From contig JAFREE010000029.1 in the NCBI GenBank assembly GCA_019400425.1, positions 124,001-188,000 on the forward strand: DNA of 64,000 bases, in the 5' to 3' direction. Position numbers and translations under genes: made by a program. The notes under the pieces were generated by a model. The model made no database searches, was not told the DNA's origin, and was given only the letters and a program-made list of their open reading frames with translations. Shown in pieces: positions 47,090 to 58,240 of this stretch (position 1 is the first letter of the stretch; the number at the start of each line of letters is the position of its first letter). The DNA is from Hymenochaete sp. R1. Taxonomy: Eukaryota > Basidiomycota > Agaricomycetes > Hymenochaetales > Hymenochaetaceae.

Positions 47090-48676
47090 ATGTCTGAGCA
47101 TGCCGACCTCATGGTACCCGGCAGCGATGTAGTCCCAGTTTCTCCGACCGGTCCATCCACTACCGCCAGCTCACGCATCACCGATCTTCCTGACGAGACC
47201 ATCGCCAGCATTCTGCGATGGTGCTGCCCATCCTACTCCGATCCTTATCGAGAGGATCCGTTCTCTGTTCTCCACCTCAGCCATGTGTGTAGGCGATGGC
47301 GTCGCATTACCTCGACCAACACACACCTCTGGACGTACCTCCCACTCACTGTGCGTGGGCTGGGGCTGGGAAGCGAATGCATGGACGAGCCTACGGAGAT
47401 GATTCGACACTGGCTCGAACGTGTGCGTGAATCCCCACTTCTCATCGAAGCGAATGTTGTCGAAGTCCCGAACAGCCGTCCTCCAGTCAACATTTTCAAT
47501 CAGGTCGTCGGGTTGGTTGGCTTGATCGGAGACCTCAGGCCGTCGTTGGACACTAAGAACATGGAACTTCATTCGGCCATCGACGCGCAATCCATCACCA
47601 ACCATCCTGATAATCTTCTCCCTGACGTATCCGAACAATACTCATGGTCGGAAAACCTCTATACCGGTGACCCAGGCTCGCAATCCTCGTCTCCGTACCC
47701 CCAGCACGGTTCGGTCCTCCTCCATTGTACGCGCCGTTCACCAGTTATGTATGGCCTCGAAGGACACGCACCCCTGGGCAGTACCCTCACGCGCGTCGAG
47801 CTGCGAGATTTACACGGATTCATCGCTTTCAGCGTTGACGAGTGCCTTGTGCTTCTCGAGAACTTCCCTAACCTCGAGCACTGCGCACTTCGTATAGGCG
47901 GCGCGGGTCCAAACGATGGTGTATCGCGACGGCCGATGGAACACTTGAAAACGCTTTGTTTGGATTGGAGGCGGCAGGCTGTGGAGGGAGCTGGGATACT
48001 GTTGGACTCTGTTCGAGCTCCTCGGCTGAATCAGTTGGAGCTGCGGGGTGAGATGCCTCGGGTGATACGGGGCGGTGATGGGAGGTGGCCACATCTGAGG
48101 ACGTTTGTTGAACGGAACGATCCTCCTCTGAGAATCCTTGAGCTCTCGAAGATGGACTGCGAAGTTGTGGACCTCATAGGCATCCTCGCTGCACTATCTA
48201 TCCAACCATCTTCGCGTGGTATCGCCAACCTTGGGGACGGTCCTGAGTCTCGTATTCATAGAAATAGTACCCTCACTCATTTGACCCTTACAGGTTGCAC
48301 TCTTGACGCATCCTTCATCCACTCTATCTGGGGCGATGAAGATTCCGCCCGTGTCTCTAATGCCTTGCGCACGCTCATGGGACTGGAACAACTAGGCCTC
48401 GCTAGCTGCCATGTATACGGGCTCGAGGACTTCGTATGCTCTGTCTGCACGGACCCGCTTCTCTGGCCAGCCCTGCGTTCGTTCTCACGTTCCTACACGC
48501 AAAGTCCAATTTCGGAACACGTTCCGGTGTCCTCGTCTTTAGAGGAGGTGATGATTGTGGAATGTGGGGAACTGTCAGAAGAAGCACAGGACCTCTTGGA
48601 AAAGCTGTCGATTGAAGTTACGTATGAACCTGGGCTACCTGAAATTACTTCTGAGCATGATGACGATGATGGTTAG
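47090..48676 (+). CDS. F-box protein (first paralog)
   Basis: A single exon encodes 528 residues from MSEHADLMVPGSDVVPVSP. The Met at 47066 in the same frame adds eight residues; 47090 aligns with the MSEYDAL start of the paralog at 50995. The F-box lies at about residues 33-90 (ITDLPDETIASILRW, then LHLSHVCRRWRRITSTNTHL). The rest is a leucine-rich, LRR-like region with LTRVELRDLHGF, FPNLEHCALRIGGAG, LRILELSKMDCEVVDLIGIL and LTHLTLTGCTLD. F-box proteins link substrates to SCF ubiquitin ligases through Skp1; the substrate here is unknown. Expanded single-exon F-box/LRR families like this are typical of Agaricomycetes. Confidence 0.82.
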   Translation: MSEHADLMVPGSDVVPVSPTGPSTTASSRITDLPDETIASILRWCCPSYSDPYREDPFSVLHLSHVCRRWRRITSTNTHLWTYLPLTVRGLGLGSECMDEPTEMIRHWLERVRESPLLIEANVVEVPNSRPPVNIFNQVVGLVGLIGDLRPSLDTKNMELHSAIDAQSITNHPDNLLPDVSEQYSWSENLYTGDPGSQSSSPYPQHGSVLLHCTRRSPVMYGLEGHAPLGSTLTRVELRDLHGFIAFSVDECLVLLENFPNLEHCALRIGGAGPNDGVSRRPMEHLKTLCLDWRRQAVEGAGILLDSVRAPRLNQLELRGEMPRVIRGGDGRWPHLRTFVERNDPPLRILELSKMDCEVVDLIGILAALSIQPSSRGIANLGDGPESRIHRNSTLTHLTLTGCTLDASFIHSIWGDEDSARVSNALRTLMGLEQLGLASCHVYGLEDFVCSVCTDPLLWPALRSFSRSYTQSPISEHVPVSSSLEEVMIVECGELSEEAQDLLEKLSIEVTYEPGLPEITSEHDDDDG

Positions 48677-48888
48677 ACGTTCCGACTTTGTACCAATGTC
48701 CTTAGCTCGGGTTCTCCTTCCTTTGTACATCAATCGCATCCTTTGAAAGTAGGGTTCGTAGAGCACTTCTACGACTTCATTCGTATTGAATGGCATTGCA
48801 AAGTTGACCAGTGAACTATACAAAAAGTATGATAAAGATCATGAAGTCTGGTATGGCGATACGATAAATAGATATAACAAGCCTCTAT

Positions 48889-49818
48889 TTACAAGTTAAT
48901 ATTGCCGAGGTTTCTAGCCAGATCACCAAACACAGAATTAATCTCAGATTCGATGTACTCCTCCCAAGCGCCAAGATCAGTACAGACATTTTTAGCAGCT
49001 TTCAGTTCCTTTGCTCTGCCAGAAATCGGCGTATAAACATCATCGAACCCATGTGCTCCCATCGCGGCGGATTGAACAACCTCCTCGGCGATTTCGTAGA
49101 GCATTAGTATTGATATGAAAGCATAAGCGGCGATGAGCTTCTGAACGGACTCGGGGTCCTTTACGGTCGCGTGGTCTACGCCGGTCTGAAGGCAAGTGAT
49201 TAGTTTGTCGCGGAGGTCCTGTGCGTATTCCCACTCCTTGGTGAGGTCGCTGAAGACGAGAATACTGGCACGGATATCATTCAACGGAACGGCTTTCGCT
49301 TTGGAAGCTCGGATGGGGTCCGTATTATGAACGAATGGGACGTTCAGCTCACGGTAGATATCACGGAGCTCGTCAATGGGATCTCTACGAGTCAAGAGTT
49401 CCCGAACCTTGCGCCACTTCTTCAGTTTTCCTCTCTCACTCCGTATGCGTACTTCAAGAGCTGCAAGGTCATCAGATCCGGACAACGATAAAGAGGACCG
49501 CTCCATCTCAAGGCGAAATACCTTGAGATGGGTTAGGAGATACGCTGCAGAGTGGATCGCAGAGAAGAAGAAGCTCGGGGGCTGCTCGTCAGTGGAGTGA
49601 ACGAGAGAGTTCCATTGGCTGTACTCGGCCTTGCGGAAGTCGATCTGCTCTTTGATGGCATTTGAAGCAGTGTCCACCGCTAGTGCGATGTCGCTCGCAC
49701 TAATGACGGGGGACTGACGGCGATTTGCGCGTTTCCTGCCAGAACCAATAGGAGAGGGGGCAGATTGATCAACGGATGGTTCGTTTCCGGCTTTTCTCTT
49801 TTGAGACCGTGACGACAT
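48889..49818 (-). CDS. Hypothetical protein between two F-box genes
   Basis: A single exon encodes 309 residues starting MSSRSQKRKAGNEPSVDQSA at 49818. The N-terminal 40 residues are basic, with a possible nuclear-localisation stretch (SGRKRANRRQS). The remainder is predicted helical and charged, with a coiled-coil-like part (LEVRIRSERGKLKKWRKVRE) and a hydrophobic helix (LIAAYAFISILMLYEIAEEV) too charged at its edges to be a clear membrane span. No known domain was recognised. The gene sits in reverse orientation between the paralogous F-box genes, so it was probably inserted or kept during their duplication. Confidence 0.6.
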   Translation of the reverse strand: MSSRSQKRKAGNEPSVDQSAPSPIGSGRKRANRRQSPVISASDIALAVDTASNAIKEQIDFRKAEYSQWNSLVHSTDEQPPSFFFSAIHSAAYLLTHLKVFRLEMERSSLSLSGSDDLAALEVRIRSERGKLKKWRKVRELLTRRDPIDELRDIYRELNVPFVHNTDPIRASKAKAVPLNDIRASILVFSDLTKEWEYAQDLRDKLITCLQTGVDHATVKDPESVQKLIAAYAFISILMLYEIAEEVVQSAAMGAHGFDDVYTPISGRAKELKAAKNVCTDLGAWEEYIESEINSVFGDLARNLGNINL

Positions 49819-50389
49819 TGAAATCGAGTTGGATGTTGAAGAAAGATAAAAGGGAGGTCATACGATTACCACGTCATTATTTAAGCCCCTTGTTGTTTTT
49901 GCAAAGCTAGTTTCGGTAAGGCAGCAAAGCTTGCAAAGATAAAAATGGCACATACTAAGCTCCTAGGTCGGCCTTGTTTGATGGCCATTGAACTACGCAT
50001 TTTTAGCGAAACTCCTCTGACTTCTTTTTTTGTTCAAAAGTCTCGCGAAAAAGATGGAGACACCGCGTTTCGAGTCGCAGGCCTAGCGTTCGACGTCACA
50101 GAGCAGAGTTGTTCAGATGTTCAGAGCCATCTTCATTGGAGTTCTGGCAAAGGTCATTGTTAAATGCTTCATCCACAACCTTGTGGTGAATGTCCATCAG
50201 AAAGGTTACTTACTTGATTTGACTCGATCCTTCGGGCAGTTCTAGTTGAATTTGCGGTCGAAGCAAGCTTAAGATGAAAAGTGAGAGATCGAGAGCCGTC
50301 AATTTCTTTCCTTTTGTCCATTGAGCCATGAGACCGTTCCCACGGCTGTGTGCTGTTGTTGGTTTTTCGACCTGGGAGCTTTCATATAT
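49819..50389. other. Intergenic, left of the inverted-repeat element
   Basis: About 570 bp upstream of the minus-strand gene at 48889. The open frame at 49945-50163 has no features. Nothing specific was recognised. Confidence 0.4.
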
Positions 50390-50553
50390 AGGCCCTATTC
50401 GGTAACAAAGTTGACGTTAACTTTGATTCCCACGCTTTGGGCTCAAGGCGACGCGCGGGCAAAAACTTAGCCCCAAAGCATGAAAATAAAAAGCTTACTT
50501 AACCCAAGTTACGTTAAACTGCCATTTACTTTGTTACCGACCGAATAGGGCCT
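50390..50553. mobile_element. Small inverted-repeat element (MITE candidate)
   Basis: The ends are AGGCCCTATTCGGTAACAAA on the left and, inverted, AGGCCCTATTCGGTCGGTAA on the right; the right end has a four-base CGGT duplication relative to the left. The element is 164 bp with no coding capacity. The left arm continues into a small palindrome, CAAAGTTGACGTTAACTTTG (50406-50425). Target duplication is not obvious. GGCCCT-like ends recall PIF/Harbinger MITEs, but this is inference. It lies in the spacer between the 48889 gene and the second F-box gene. Confidence 0.65.
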
Positions 50554-50994
50554 CAGCACTACCTCCTACCTATCATTCCACTCCGTACTCCGTGAATCGA
50601 ATCGACCACCATGACTATAATTCTTTCCTTCAATAAGATACCACTTTCCGAGGGCTCGATGTATCCGATGAGAAGTGAGTCTGCTGGACACTTATGAAAG
50701 TGGTAAGTTAGATCACATTCGTTACTTTGCGAATGCGTTCAAATCGCCAAAGACATGACTTTGGTGCAAACATATCCTTCTGTATTAAACAAGGCCCTCC
50801 GAATCGTCTAGTGAATTCCCATTTCTATCTCCAGTCTCTGGTTCACTCTCCAACCGCTTCTCGAAAGCGTTCCCGCTCGTTAACTCCCACACGCTCTTTA
50901 CCCTTTTCAGTACGTGCACAGTCTCTAGCATTGGGAATACGCCACAGGTCGAGTGACTCACTGCTGTAAACTTCTCGTAGGTTTCCAAAACTTT
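50554..50994. other. Promoter region of the second F-box gene
   Basis: About 440 bp. A possible 5'UTR intron ends in TTCTCGTAG at about 50980 just before the ATG at 50995. Open frames here are shadows. Confidence 0.35.
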
Positions 50995-52536
50995 ATGAGC
51001 GAATATGATGCTCTTTCAGACCTCAGAGATGATGAACAAGCACTTCGCCACGACGGATCAAACGTCGCTTCCCCGCTAGGTGCTCGAATATCAGGCAGTG
51101 GGCGAAGTATTGCAGATCTCCCAGTCGAGATCCTGTCCAACATCTTTCTTCTGGCATGCCCGACATCTAGTTCACCTAAGTCTAACCTACCGTACTCCGC
51201 TCTTCATCTAAGCCATGTCTGTCAAAGATGGCGTCAGGTTGCCTCAAAGACGACAAATCTCTGGACCTATCTCCTAACCTCCGTCGACGGGTCGGAGAAA
51301 CGGTCAGCGCGGGCCACGGCTTTAATTCGGTTTTGGTTGAGTCGAGCTCATAATAATCCAATCCTCATCGACGTTCAGATCATTGGAGAAGCAGATGGAC
51401 CACATCCGGCAGACATTCTCTCGCGTATCGTGGATCCGATCGCTGATATGGGTTTCGATACCTCAGATTCGCCACCGCTTGAAAATGATCCACACCAATC
51501 ATCCGAATCAGCTCTTTGGATGCCGGACAGAGGAATATCGAACCTTTTCCCTTCGTCAGGCTCCGATTCAATCATCTCCAAACCACTACATTATGGGTCC
51601 GTCCGACTCTACTTTGCTCAGCGCTCACCACTCTCCAATAGTATCAAGGAACATGCCCCGCTTGGTCCTAATTTGTCTCGTCTCCAGCTACTCGACCAAC
51701 ATAGTTTCCTTTCCTTTCGCCTGGACGAATGTCTTCTCGTTCTCTCAGCCTACCCACTTCTCGAGCAGCTGTCCTTGTCGGTTGGCAATATGGGCATTGA
51801 CGATGAGCAATTGACGTGTGAACTGAAGTACCTGAAGGAGTTCGTGCTGAGGTGGCACGAAGATGCGGGCGAAGGTATTGGGATTCTACTAGACTCAATC
51901 ACGGCGCCTCAGCTGGTTGAGCTTGAGCTAGATGGTGTCTTGCCATACAGAGCGCGAGAGGTGGGTGAGAGGTGGCCACATGTTCGTAGATTCATCGAAC
52001 GTAATGAATCACCACTCAAGGCTTTGACACTCGCAAAAATTGACTGTGTCGTTGGAGACCTTATAGGCATCCTTTCGGTCTTATCTTCTCCTGATTCCTC
52101 TTCTACAACGCACGACAACCTTGAGCCTCGGAGTCCTGTCTCAAAGCTCACACTTCGACAAAACTCGCTCGATAAAGAGTTTTACGAGCGTCTCTGGATG
52201 ACTGAAGCTTCCCCGAAAGTTATCAACGCCATCCGTTCGCTTCTCGCAATCGAGTATCTTAACTTGGAAAACTGTGAAATACACGGACTGGACAAGATCG
52301 TTCGTTCACTTTGCACAGATCATCTTCAACTGCCGAGTTTGAATTCCCTTGAGCGGCGCGGTGAAGTCTCAGACTTCCGCCCCAGCTTGAAAAAAGCTTC
52401 CATTTTGAACTGTGGCTGGCTATCTTTGACATCACAGGAGATATTGAGGGAGCTGCCCATCGAAATAGAGCTCCAGTTCCGGACACGCGGCTCTGATGAG
52501 TCGGCACCTGCGGGCCAAGCTTTGCAACTTGTTTAG
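50995..52536 (+). CDS. F-box protein (second paralog)
   Basis: A single exon encodes 513 residues from MSEYDALSDLRDDEQALRHD. The frame is open upstream to 50953, but the Met at 50995 matches the start of the paralog at 47090. The F-box covers about residues 38-95 (IADLPVEILSNIFLL, then LHLSHVCQRWRQVASKTTNL). Further blocks shared with the paralog include EHAPLGPNLSRLQLLD, FRLDECLLVL, ERWPHVRRFIERNESPLKAL and CVVGDLIGILSVLS. Layout and length agree along the whole protein, so this is a local duplicate. Its role would be substrate recognition in an SCF ubiquitin ligase; the target is unknown. Confidence 0.82.
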   Translation: MSEYDALSDLRDDEQALRHDGSNVASPLGARISGSGRSIADLPVEILSNIFLLACPTSSSPKSNLPYSALHLSHVCQRWRQVASKTTNLWTYLLTSVDGSEKRSARATALIRFWLSRAHNNPILIDVQIIGEADGPHPADILSRIVDPIADMGFDTSDSPPLENDPHQSSESALWMPDRGISNLFPSSGSDSIISKPLHYGSVRLYFAQRSPLSNSIKEHAPLGPNLSRLQLLDQHSFLSFRLDECLLVLSAYPLLEQLSLSVGNMGIDDEQLTCELKYLKEFVLRWHEDAGEGIGILLDSITAPQLVELELDGVLPYRAREVGERWPHVRRFIERNESPLKALTLAKIDCVVGDLIGILSVLSSPDSSSTTHDNLEPRSPVSKLTLRQNSLDKEFYERLWMTEASPKVINAIRSLLAIEYLNLENCEIHGLDKIVRSLCTDHLQLPSLNSLERRGEVSDFRPSLKKASILNCGWLSLTSQEILRELPIEIELQFRTRGSDESAPAGQALQLV

Positions 52537-52659
52537 CTAATAAAATTTCAGTAGTACAGTCGTATCGGATGCCAGATTCCTGATTCTATCATTGGTTCGA
52601 AAGAAAGACAAAGTTAATTTGTCGAGGTCGAGTATCACTTCATGTCATAAAACTGTAAA

Positions 52660-53620
52660 TTACTCGTCCACCGGCCTGTCTCCTTTCTTTCCAAGATACT
52701 TTGGGACACCATCTTTGACATCCGCTGCTCGCTGGCCATAAAACCTGGGAGTAATGCTGTTCACGCCGGTATGCTATGCCGGATGCGAAGAAAGAACTTA
52801 CATGTGGTAATTCCTAGATAACGAGTCAGAACTAGTACCAATAATCACACAGAAAGTACTTACGCTTTGAACGCAGCTTTTCCCGGATCCAGGATATATA
52901 AGCAAGCTAAGTCTTCAAAGGTAGAAAATCGACGGAATTGACTCACATGGGAACGACTCCGGGCCGCGCTGTTTCGCATCAAAATCGATAGCTTCAGGAA
53001 ACATCAACATCATGTTTCGGCCCTCGTCAGCAAGAGGTGAGTGACAACTCGAGCAAAGGACTTTGCACGGTAGCTTGTGCTTGTTCACGCTTTCTCTTGA
53101 TTTGTACGAAAATTTCAGACAAAATATTTCGAAATGTTTAATGAAGCTGTCCGACTCACGGAGAGTGGAAAAAAGTTAGGTTTTCGAGCCCTTTGAGGAA
53201 ATAAACGGCATCTTTATGCAGTATCGCGGCCTTGAGAGGTCGTGATCGGTCAACAAAGAACCGTTATAAATGAGAATAAAGTGCATGCCCATTGATACGG
53301 CGCACCGTGAAGTCTTTCGAAAGTGAACTCTCAGAAGGAAGCACGATGTTTAATTGATGAGATAGCTAACCTTTGACAGACCCAGCTAAGTGCATGCAAG
53401 AAATGTTCAGACGAGTCAATGCATTTCACCGATAATGACTTTACCAGTGACAATAGCATGCATCTAGACGCATGCTTTATCAATTCAGCTGGAGGAAAGC
53501 TAAGGGCGCGAACTTGCCCACTGGATCATCGGCAATCTCGAACCGGACTGCCCCGCAATAACAACCGCCAGAGTACTTCGCTTCGAAGTCTTTCCTTATC
53601 TTAACGTACGGAGCCTTCAT
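52660..53620 (-). CDS. GFA/CENP-V (Mss4-like) zinc-binding protein
   Basis: This minus-strand gene has about six exons. It starts MKAPYVKIRKDFEAKYSGGC at 53620, continues YCGAVRFEIADDPVG (the first zinc Cys pair, GGCYCG), then a short exon with CQ, LHGAPYQWA, AILHKDAVYFLKGLENLTFF, and CKVLCSSCHSPLADEGRNMM (a further Cys pair). It ends NYHMFYGQRAADVKDGVPKY and KKGDRPVDE with stop TAA at 52660-52662. These blocks fit the glutathione-dependent formaldehyde-activating enzyme (GFA)/CENP-V fold, annotated as Mss4-like in fungi. The biochemical role of the fungal members is not established. It is convergent with the second F-box gene. The exon carrying the middle Cys-x-x-Cys is short and its limits are provisional. 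Confidence 0.75.
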
Positions 53621-54560
53621 GTCTGTTTCTGCTTCTCCCATATTTTTGGATCAAAAGTTGTAGGAGGATCGCGGAGGTGAATGGAATGTAGGAAAGTTGG
53701 CATTGGTTGCAAGCAACTTGAAGGCGCTCCGCGTTCGATGCCTTGCACCTGATTTCCTATGATGACATCACCACGTCCATCAGTGACAGACTTTTTCCAG
53801 TTATGATAAAAAAATTCGGCGAGCAGGCTTGTTGTTGAGATAATAGTAGAGAGGTATATGTGGACCATTGTGGTAGACCATGGAATTAGGACTACAAGTC
53901 ACGACCTTCGGTGAAGACGGGAGCAGAAAAGTAACCCCGATGCCGAATTCCACAATTTCTACAAGAATACACTGCACGCCGCAGCCACCAAACGTCGAGT
54001 GATGCATGGTTAACTTAGATATGAGCATAGAATAGTCGATATACTTCTCCGCAGTTGCAAATCTTGATACGGATTGACGAGGGCGGACTGCGGATGCGAT
54101 CAGTGCGACGTGTTGTAGGTGAATCGTCTCTTTTATTTTTGATGCATAAAGAAAATCCTACATTATGGCTTGACTGCGCAAAGATAAACGAGCAGCGGCG
54201 CCTTTTTGTGGGATGCTCGGTACCGCAACCGTCACTGTCCTTTTATGACGACAAGGCAGTACCCTTTCTACACTTCGCACAGCCTGCGCTGCGCATGAAC
54301 AACTTTAATCTCTTGGCTGATCCGCATCCGGCGGCTGTTTCTCGCGCTCTACTTTTGACAGAAGAAGATGAATGCTTGAGTAACGAACGGAGAAGAGAGA
54401 CATCCATGGTGGCCATTGGAAATCTGGGGTTACCGTTGTTAACCAATTTCCCGCGGTCACGCGCTTTTGTGCAGCAGCTTCTTCGGGGGCGGTGTCGGAA
54501 CTTCACCAGTTTGCTTTTAACCATGACCATGGATTGCTGCGATCATCCATAACATCCCAA
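53621..54560. other. Divergent promoter region, GFA and Zn2Cys6 genes
   Basis: About 940 bp separate the GFA-like start from the transcription-factor start. The plus-strand frame at 54055-54552 (165 residues) has no family resemblance and a mixed composition; I regard it as chance or 5'UTR. No regulatory element could be named. Confidence 0.35.
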
Positions 54561-57500
54561 ATGGCCTCTCCTCCGATAGACGACGAGGACGAACTCAGGC
54601 AGACTCGAGATCAGGAAGTCAGGCTCAAACGTCTGGCTGGTGTGCTTGCTTGCGCCGAGTGTCGGAGGTATGTCTCGGCGTCTACTTTCGTTGTATATTG
54701 TGCTAATTCCGTTTTCATGCATGCAAGGCTGAGGCTAAAATGCGACAAAAAGGCAAGGGTACCATAGGATGCTGACGAATCTCAATGAAGCTAAGGTTTA
54801 TATTGTGTCCCAGAATCCCTGTTCCACCTGCGTTCGACGAGGATGCAAGCGTCTATGCCCCACAAGTGAGTCTTGCTTTACAAATGCACTCTTGTACTCA
54901 AAAACAAGTTTGCAGAAACAATGACATCAGCGGATAAGTATGCACCGTATTTTATGGGTGATTCGAGCTCCGAGTTTGAACCTCATAGCGTGCTTGAAGC
55001 CGTAACAGAGTACAAACTCACGTTAATGAGTCAACGGATAGCAGCACTCGAGGATGCTCTGGAAGTGGAAGCCGATGATCAACATCCACTTCTAACTGCA
55101 GATTATCTAGCTGTCAAAAGCGAGAACGGATCTTTTAGGTCTACGTACAGTACGAGGGGCGAGGAAGTTGACCTTTCTTCATTGCCCTCAGGAAGTGGGA
55201 CGCTATCCGTCAGTAGGAGGGAGGGGACCAGGTTTCTTGGCGTCACAGCAACTGAAGTAAGTGCTGAACCCTCCTTTTGCCTTCTGCAAATCTTACCATA
55301 CAAAATTACAGAATACTCTTATCCTAGTGAGTCCAGTTGCTTATCTTCATTTTTCTCCGGCTGACGTTGCTGTAGGACGCGTTGAAGTCATTCCCCTTTG
55401 ATTCCGGCTTCACCGATCCAGTTTCATTGCCCAAGGAAATTATGCAAGCGAGCATGATGTTCCCGTTTGCCCCCTCGTACTTGGTGAACGAACAAATTCA
55501 GGCTCAATTAATACTACACCTTCCGCCATATGACCGTGCTGTCCATCTTATCAATACGTACTTCACCTCGTACAACCGCCTTGTCTCTCCCATAACCTAC
55601 AACGAAGTCACCGAAGATTTTCTTCCGAAATTCTATCCTTCGAACATGCCCACATCCTCGTCTTTGATACGTCTCGATGACTTCCACGAACTCGCTGTCC
55701 TCTACGCTATTTTTGCGTCGGGGCTCTCATTCGATTTCAAGAAACCTCTTTTTAATCCTGAAGCGTCAACGTTTTTGCACCTTTCTCGTGCGGCGCTTTC
55801 CATACTGAGCGTCTTCGACCACGGGAGTTTAGCGACTTGCGCATCATTCTTCATTTTCGGCTCTCATATGGTCGCCGTCGGTGGTTATGTGTCTGAAGAA
55901 AGCGCATGGAAAATTATGGGATTAGGATTTCACATCGCATTAAGCGTACGTCTCAAAGCCATCACATCACTAATTATCACTGAAGTTTTACGAAACAAGT
56001 TAGGACTTCGTATGCCTGGTTTTGTTTTCCCGTTCAATAGTTAGTATCCTGATCTTGGACCTTCAGATCTGGACCCATCCAGATGGGCGCTCGAACCGCA
56101 GACTGCTCAAAGGCGCCGAATCTTATTTTGGGAAGTTAGTGATCAGCAATACTTGCAATATGGAAAAAATCCTGAAGTCTCGTTTCTCTCTAGCTTAATA
56201 CTGCTGACAAATGGAGGGTAAGCTTGCTTACAGGCTATTCAAGCTGGTCAACTAAATTATCGTCGACAGTCACTTGGGACGGGAAGACCCCCGTTCTTCA
56301 ATACTCAAGCAGTAGATTGCGGACTACCAGAGGATGACTACGCTGTCACGAATGGTGACGGAGTGATAATTGAAAGCGGTACGTCATTTGTTATGTTTTC
56401 TTGCGCGTCCAGGCTTAAAGCAAGTATAAACCTAAGTATGGCATTGGCGATATCGTTTCGTCTGTGATTTTCTTTCGGAGATGACCGATGCTATTAGTTC
56501 CGCATCGGGTGTAGAGTATTCTGAAGTTATGAAGCTCGACGAGAAGCTTCGTGGCTTCCTGCCTCATTACTATTGCTTCAACGAAGAACCGGTGGAACTG
56601 CGTGACACGTGGTATCATCTTCTCCCAAGTCGTCATAGCCCACATCTATTACACCCAATGTTGACCGTGTTCTGGAGGGAGCAAGGTACGCGTATACAAC
56701 CTTCCAGTGGGGCGTGGCTAATCAATTAGGTCAAACACCTGTTTTCAGTCTTACAAATCCTCCATCGCAGCTTTTTCGCGCGTGTCATGCTTGACCGTGA
56801 AAGACGAAACCCACTGGAAAGTCCTTATGCGCACTCGTTTAAAGAAACCTATCGTGGATCAGTTTACTTGATCAAGCTCACTGGGGAGGCGGTGCGCCAT
56901 TTTCCGGGTGATACAGAGAGAATGCACGGTCTTTGGGGATCAGCTCTTACGTGTGCAGTGAGTCACCGCTGAAACTTCGACAATATATCGTTTACAAATC
57001 TGAAAATTGTCCAGGTTATCGTAGGATCTGTTGCAACCCTAGGCTCTTCAGTTGAGCTCTCGGATACGGCTGTAACTGATTTCGAGAAAACCATAGCGAT
57101 TTTCGAGAAAGCGAAAGTGAACAACATCCCTATAGGTGGCCTCGTGAGTTCCTTCAAGCGAGTAATAGCATTCTTTTCTTATAAACTACCCATAGAAAAT
57201 CCTGTACAAGCTACGAGACCAAGCGATGAGGGTTCGACAGAAATCGCAGTTGACAACATTCTTTGGTCACTCGCGCCCATTCTCTCCTTCTCCTTTCTTT
57301 CCCCAGCGTCCTCCCTCTGCGAGTGATGGCACCTCGAATGATGAGAACATTGACTCAGAAAACTCGCGTCCGCTTTTCAATTTCGGCGACAAGGTGTCGG
57401 ACGAACCTACTGAAGAGCTTCGCATACTTCTTGGTGCATCACGATTGGATGCGGAAGATACCGAGCCGCACATCGAAGGTCTCAATCAGTCATTCATTGA

Positions 57501-57783
57501 TTCGACTTCACCTTCCAGTGCCAGTTCTTCTGATCTCGATCCTATTTCCCTAACCTCCGCTGTAGCATTAACTCACTTCGCTCCTTTACTATCTTCATCT
57601 TCCACGACGTCCACGTTAAATTTGGCCCCGCCGTCAGATCCTCCGGGGATAGAGCCGGTAATTCTCAATGATATACCAGATGCATTAGCAGCCGAGGCGG
57701 AGAATGCGTGGAGAGCGTTTATGTTGGAGATGGGGGCTGGTGAAATTTCCGATTCCTATGAAGGGTCACATATACAATTGTAA
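54561..57783 (+). CDS. Zn2Cys6 transcription factor with fungal_trans domain
   Basis: About ten exons start MASPPIDDEDELRQTRDQEV at 54561. The zinc cluster is assembled from three exons: CAECRR, LRLKCDKK and NPCSTCVRRGCKRLCPT, giving C-x2-C-x6-C-x5-C-x2-C-x6-C if the second intron uses a GC donor at 54753. A coiled-coil-like linker follows (LTLMSQRIAALEDALEVEAD). The fungal_trans region contains YDRAVHLINTYFTSYNRLVS, ELAVLYAIFASGLSFDF, AWKIMGLGFHIALS, LEPQTAQRRRILFWE, LGRPPFFSTQAVDCGLPEDD and LHRSFFARVMLDRERRNPLE. A Ser-rich tail ends EISDSYEGSHIQL at 57783. It is a nuclear regulator binding CGG-type half-sites; the targets are unknown. Neighbouring genes do not form an obvious pathway. Confidence 0.82.
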
Positions 57784-58240
57784 TAACTACGAGGTTGTTG
57801 TAGAACATGTTTTTCGCGAAATGAATGCCGCACGATACCCCCGCTCTTTGTTCGATGCTTTCAGTGTAGATCCTCGAGTGTAGCCTGTACGAGGACCTAC
57901 TAATGAAACTCACATGAAATCCACCAAATTGCCATTTGACATTCAGGCACAAGCTGGAGTGCTCTTCGTCGTAGTATGCGTACGCCAACATCACCTTTGA
58001 CTACGATCGCGGGGATTTATGAGCATTAAAATTTATAATTCAATATTAAATCATGAAGTTTAGTGCTGTATTTATATGTGGGACAATTTTATATATGTCT
58101 CATATGTGCATTGGTGCATTCACACAAACGGCCACACAAGCGGGTCATTCAACTTGAAGGCGGCTAAAGCATAAAATTTCTCGATACATGTATTGGAATC
58201 GAGAGCCATAATGAAAAAAAAACTCGCGTTATGGAACTGC
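57784..58240. other. Convergent intergenic (3' ends)
   Basis: About 460 bp, AT-rich around 58020-58100, between the transcription-factor stop and the MARVEL-like stop. Nothing was recognised beyond likely 3'UTRs. Confidence 0.4.

Noticed and set aside
54055..54552. Plus-strand frame of 165 residues before the zinc-cluster gene
   Set aside because: There is no domain and the composition is mixed. It lies where promoter and 5'UTR are expected.
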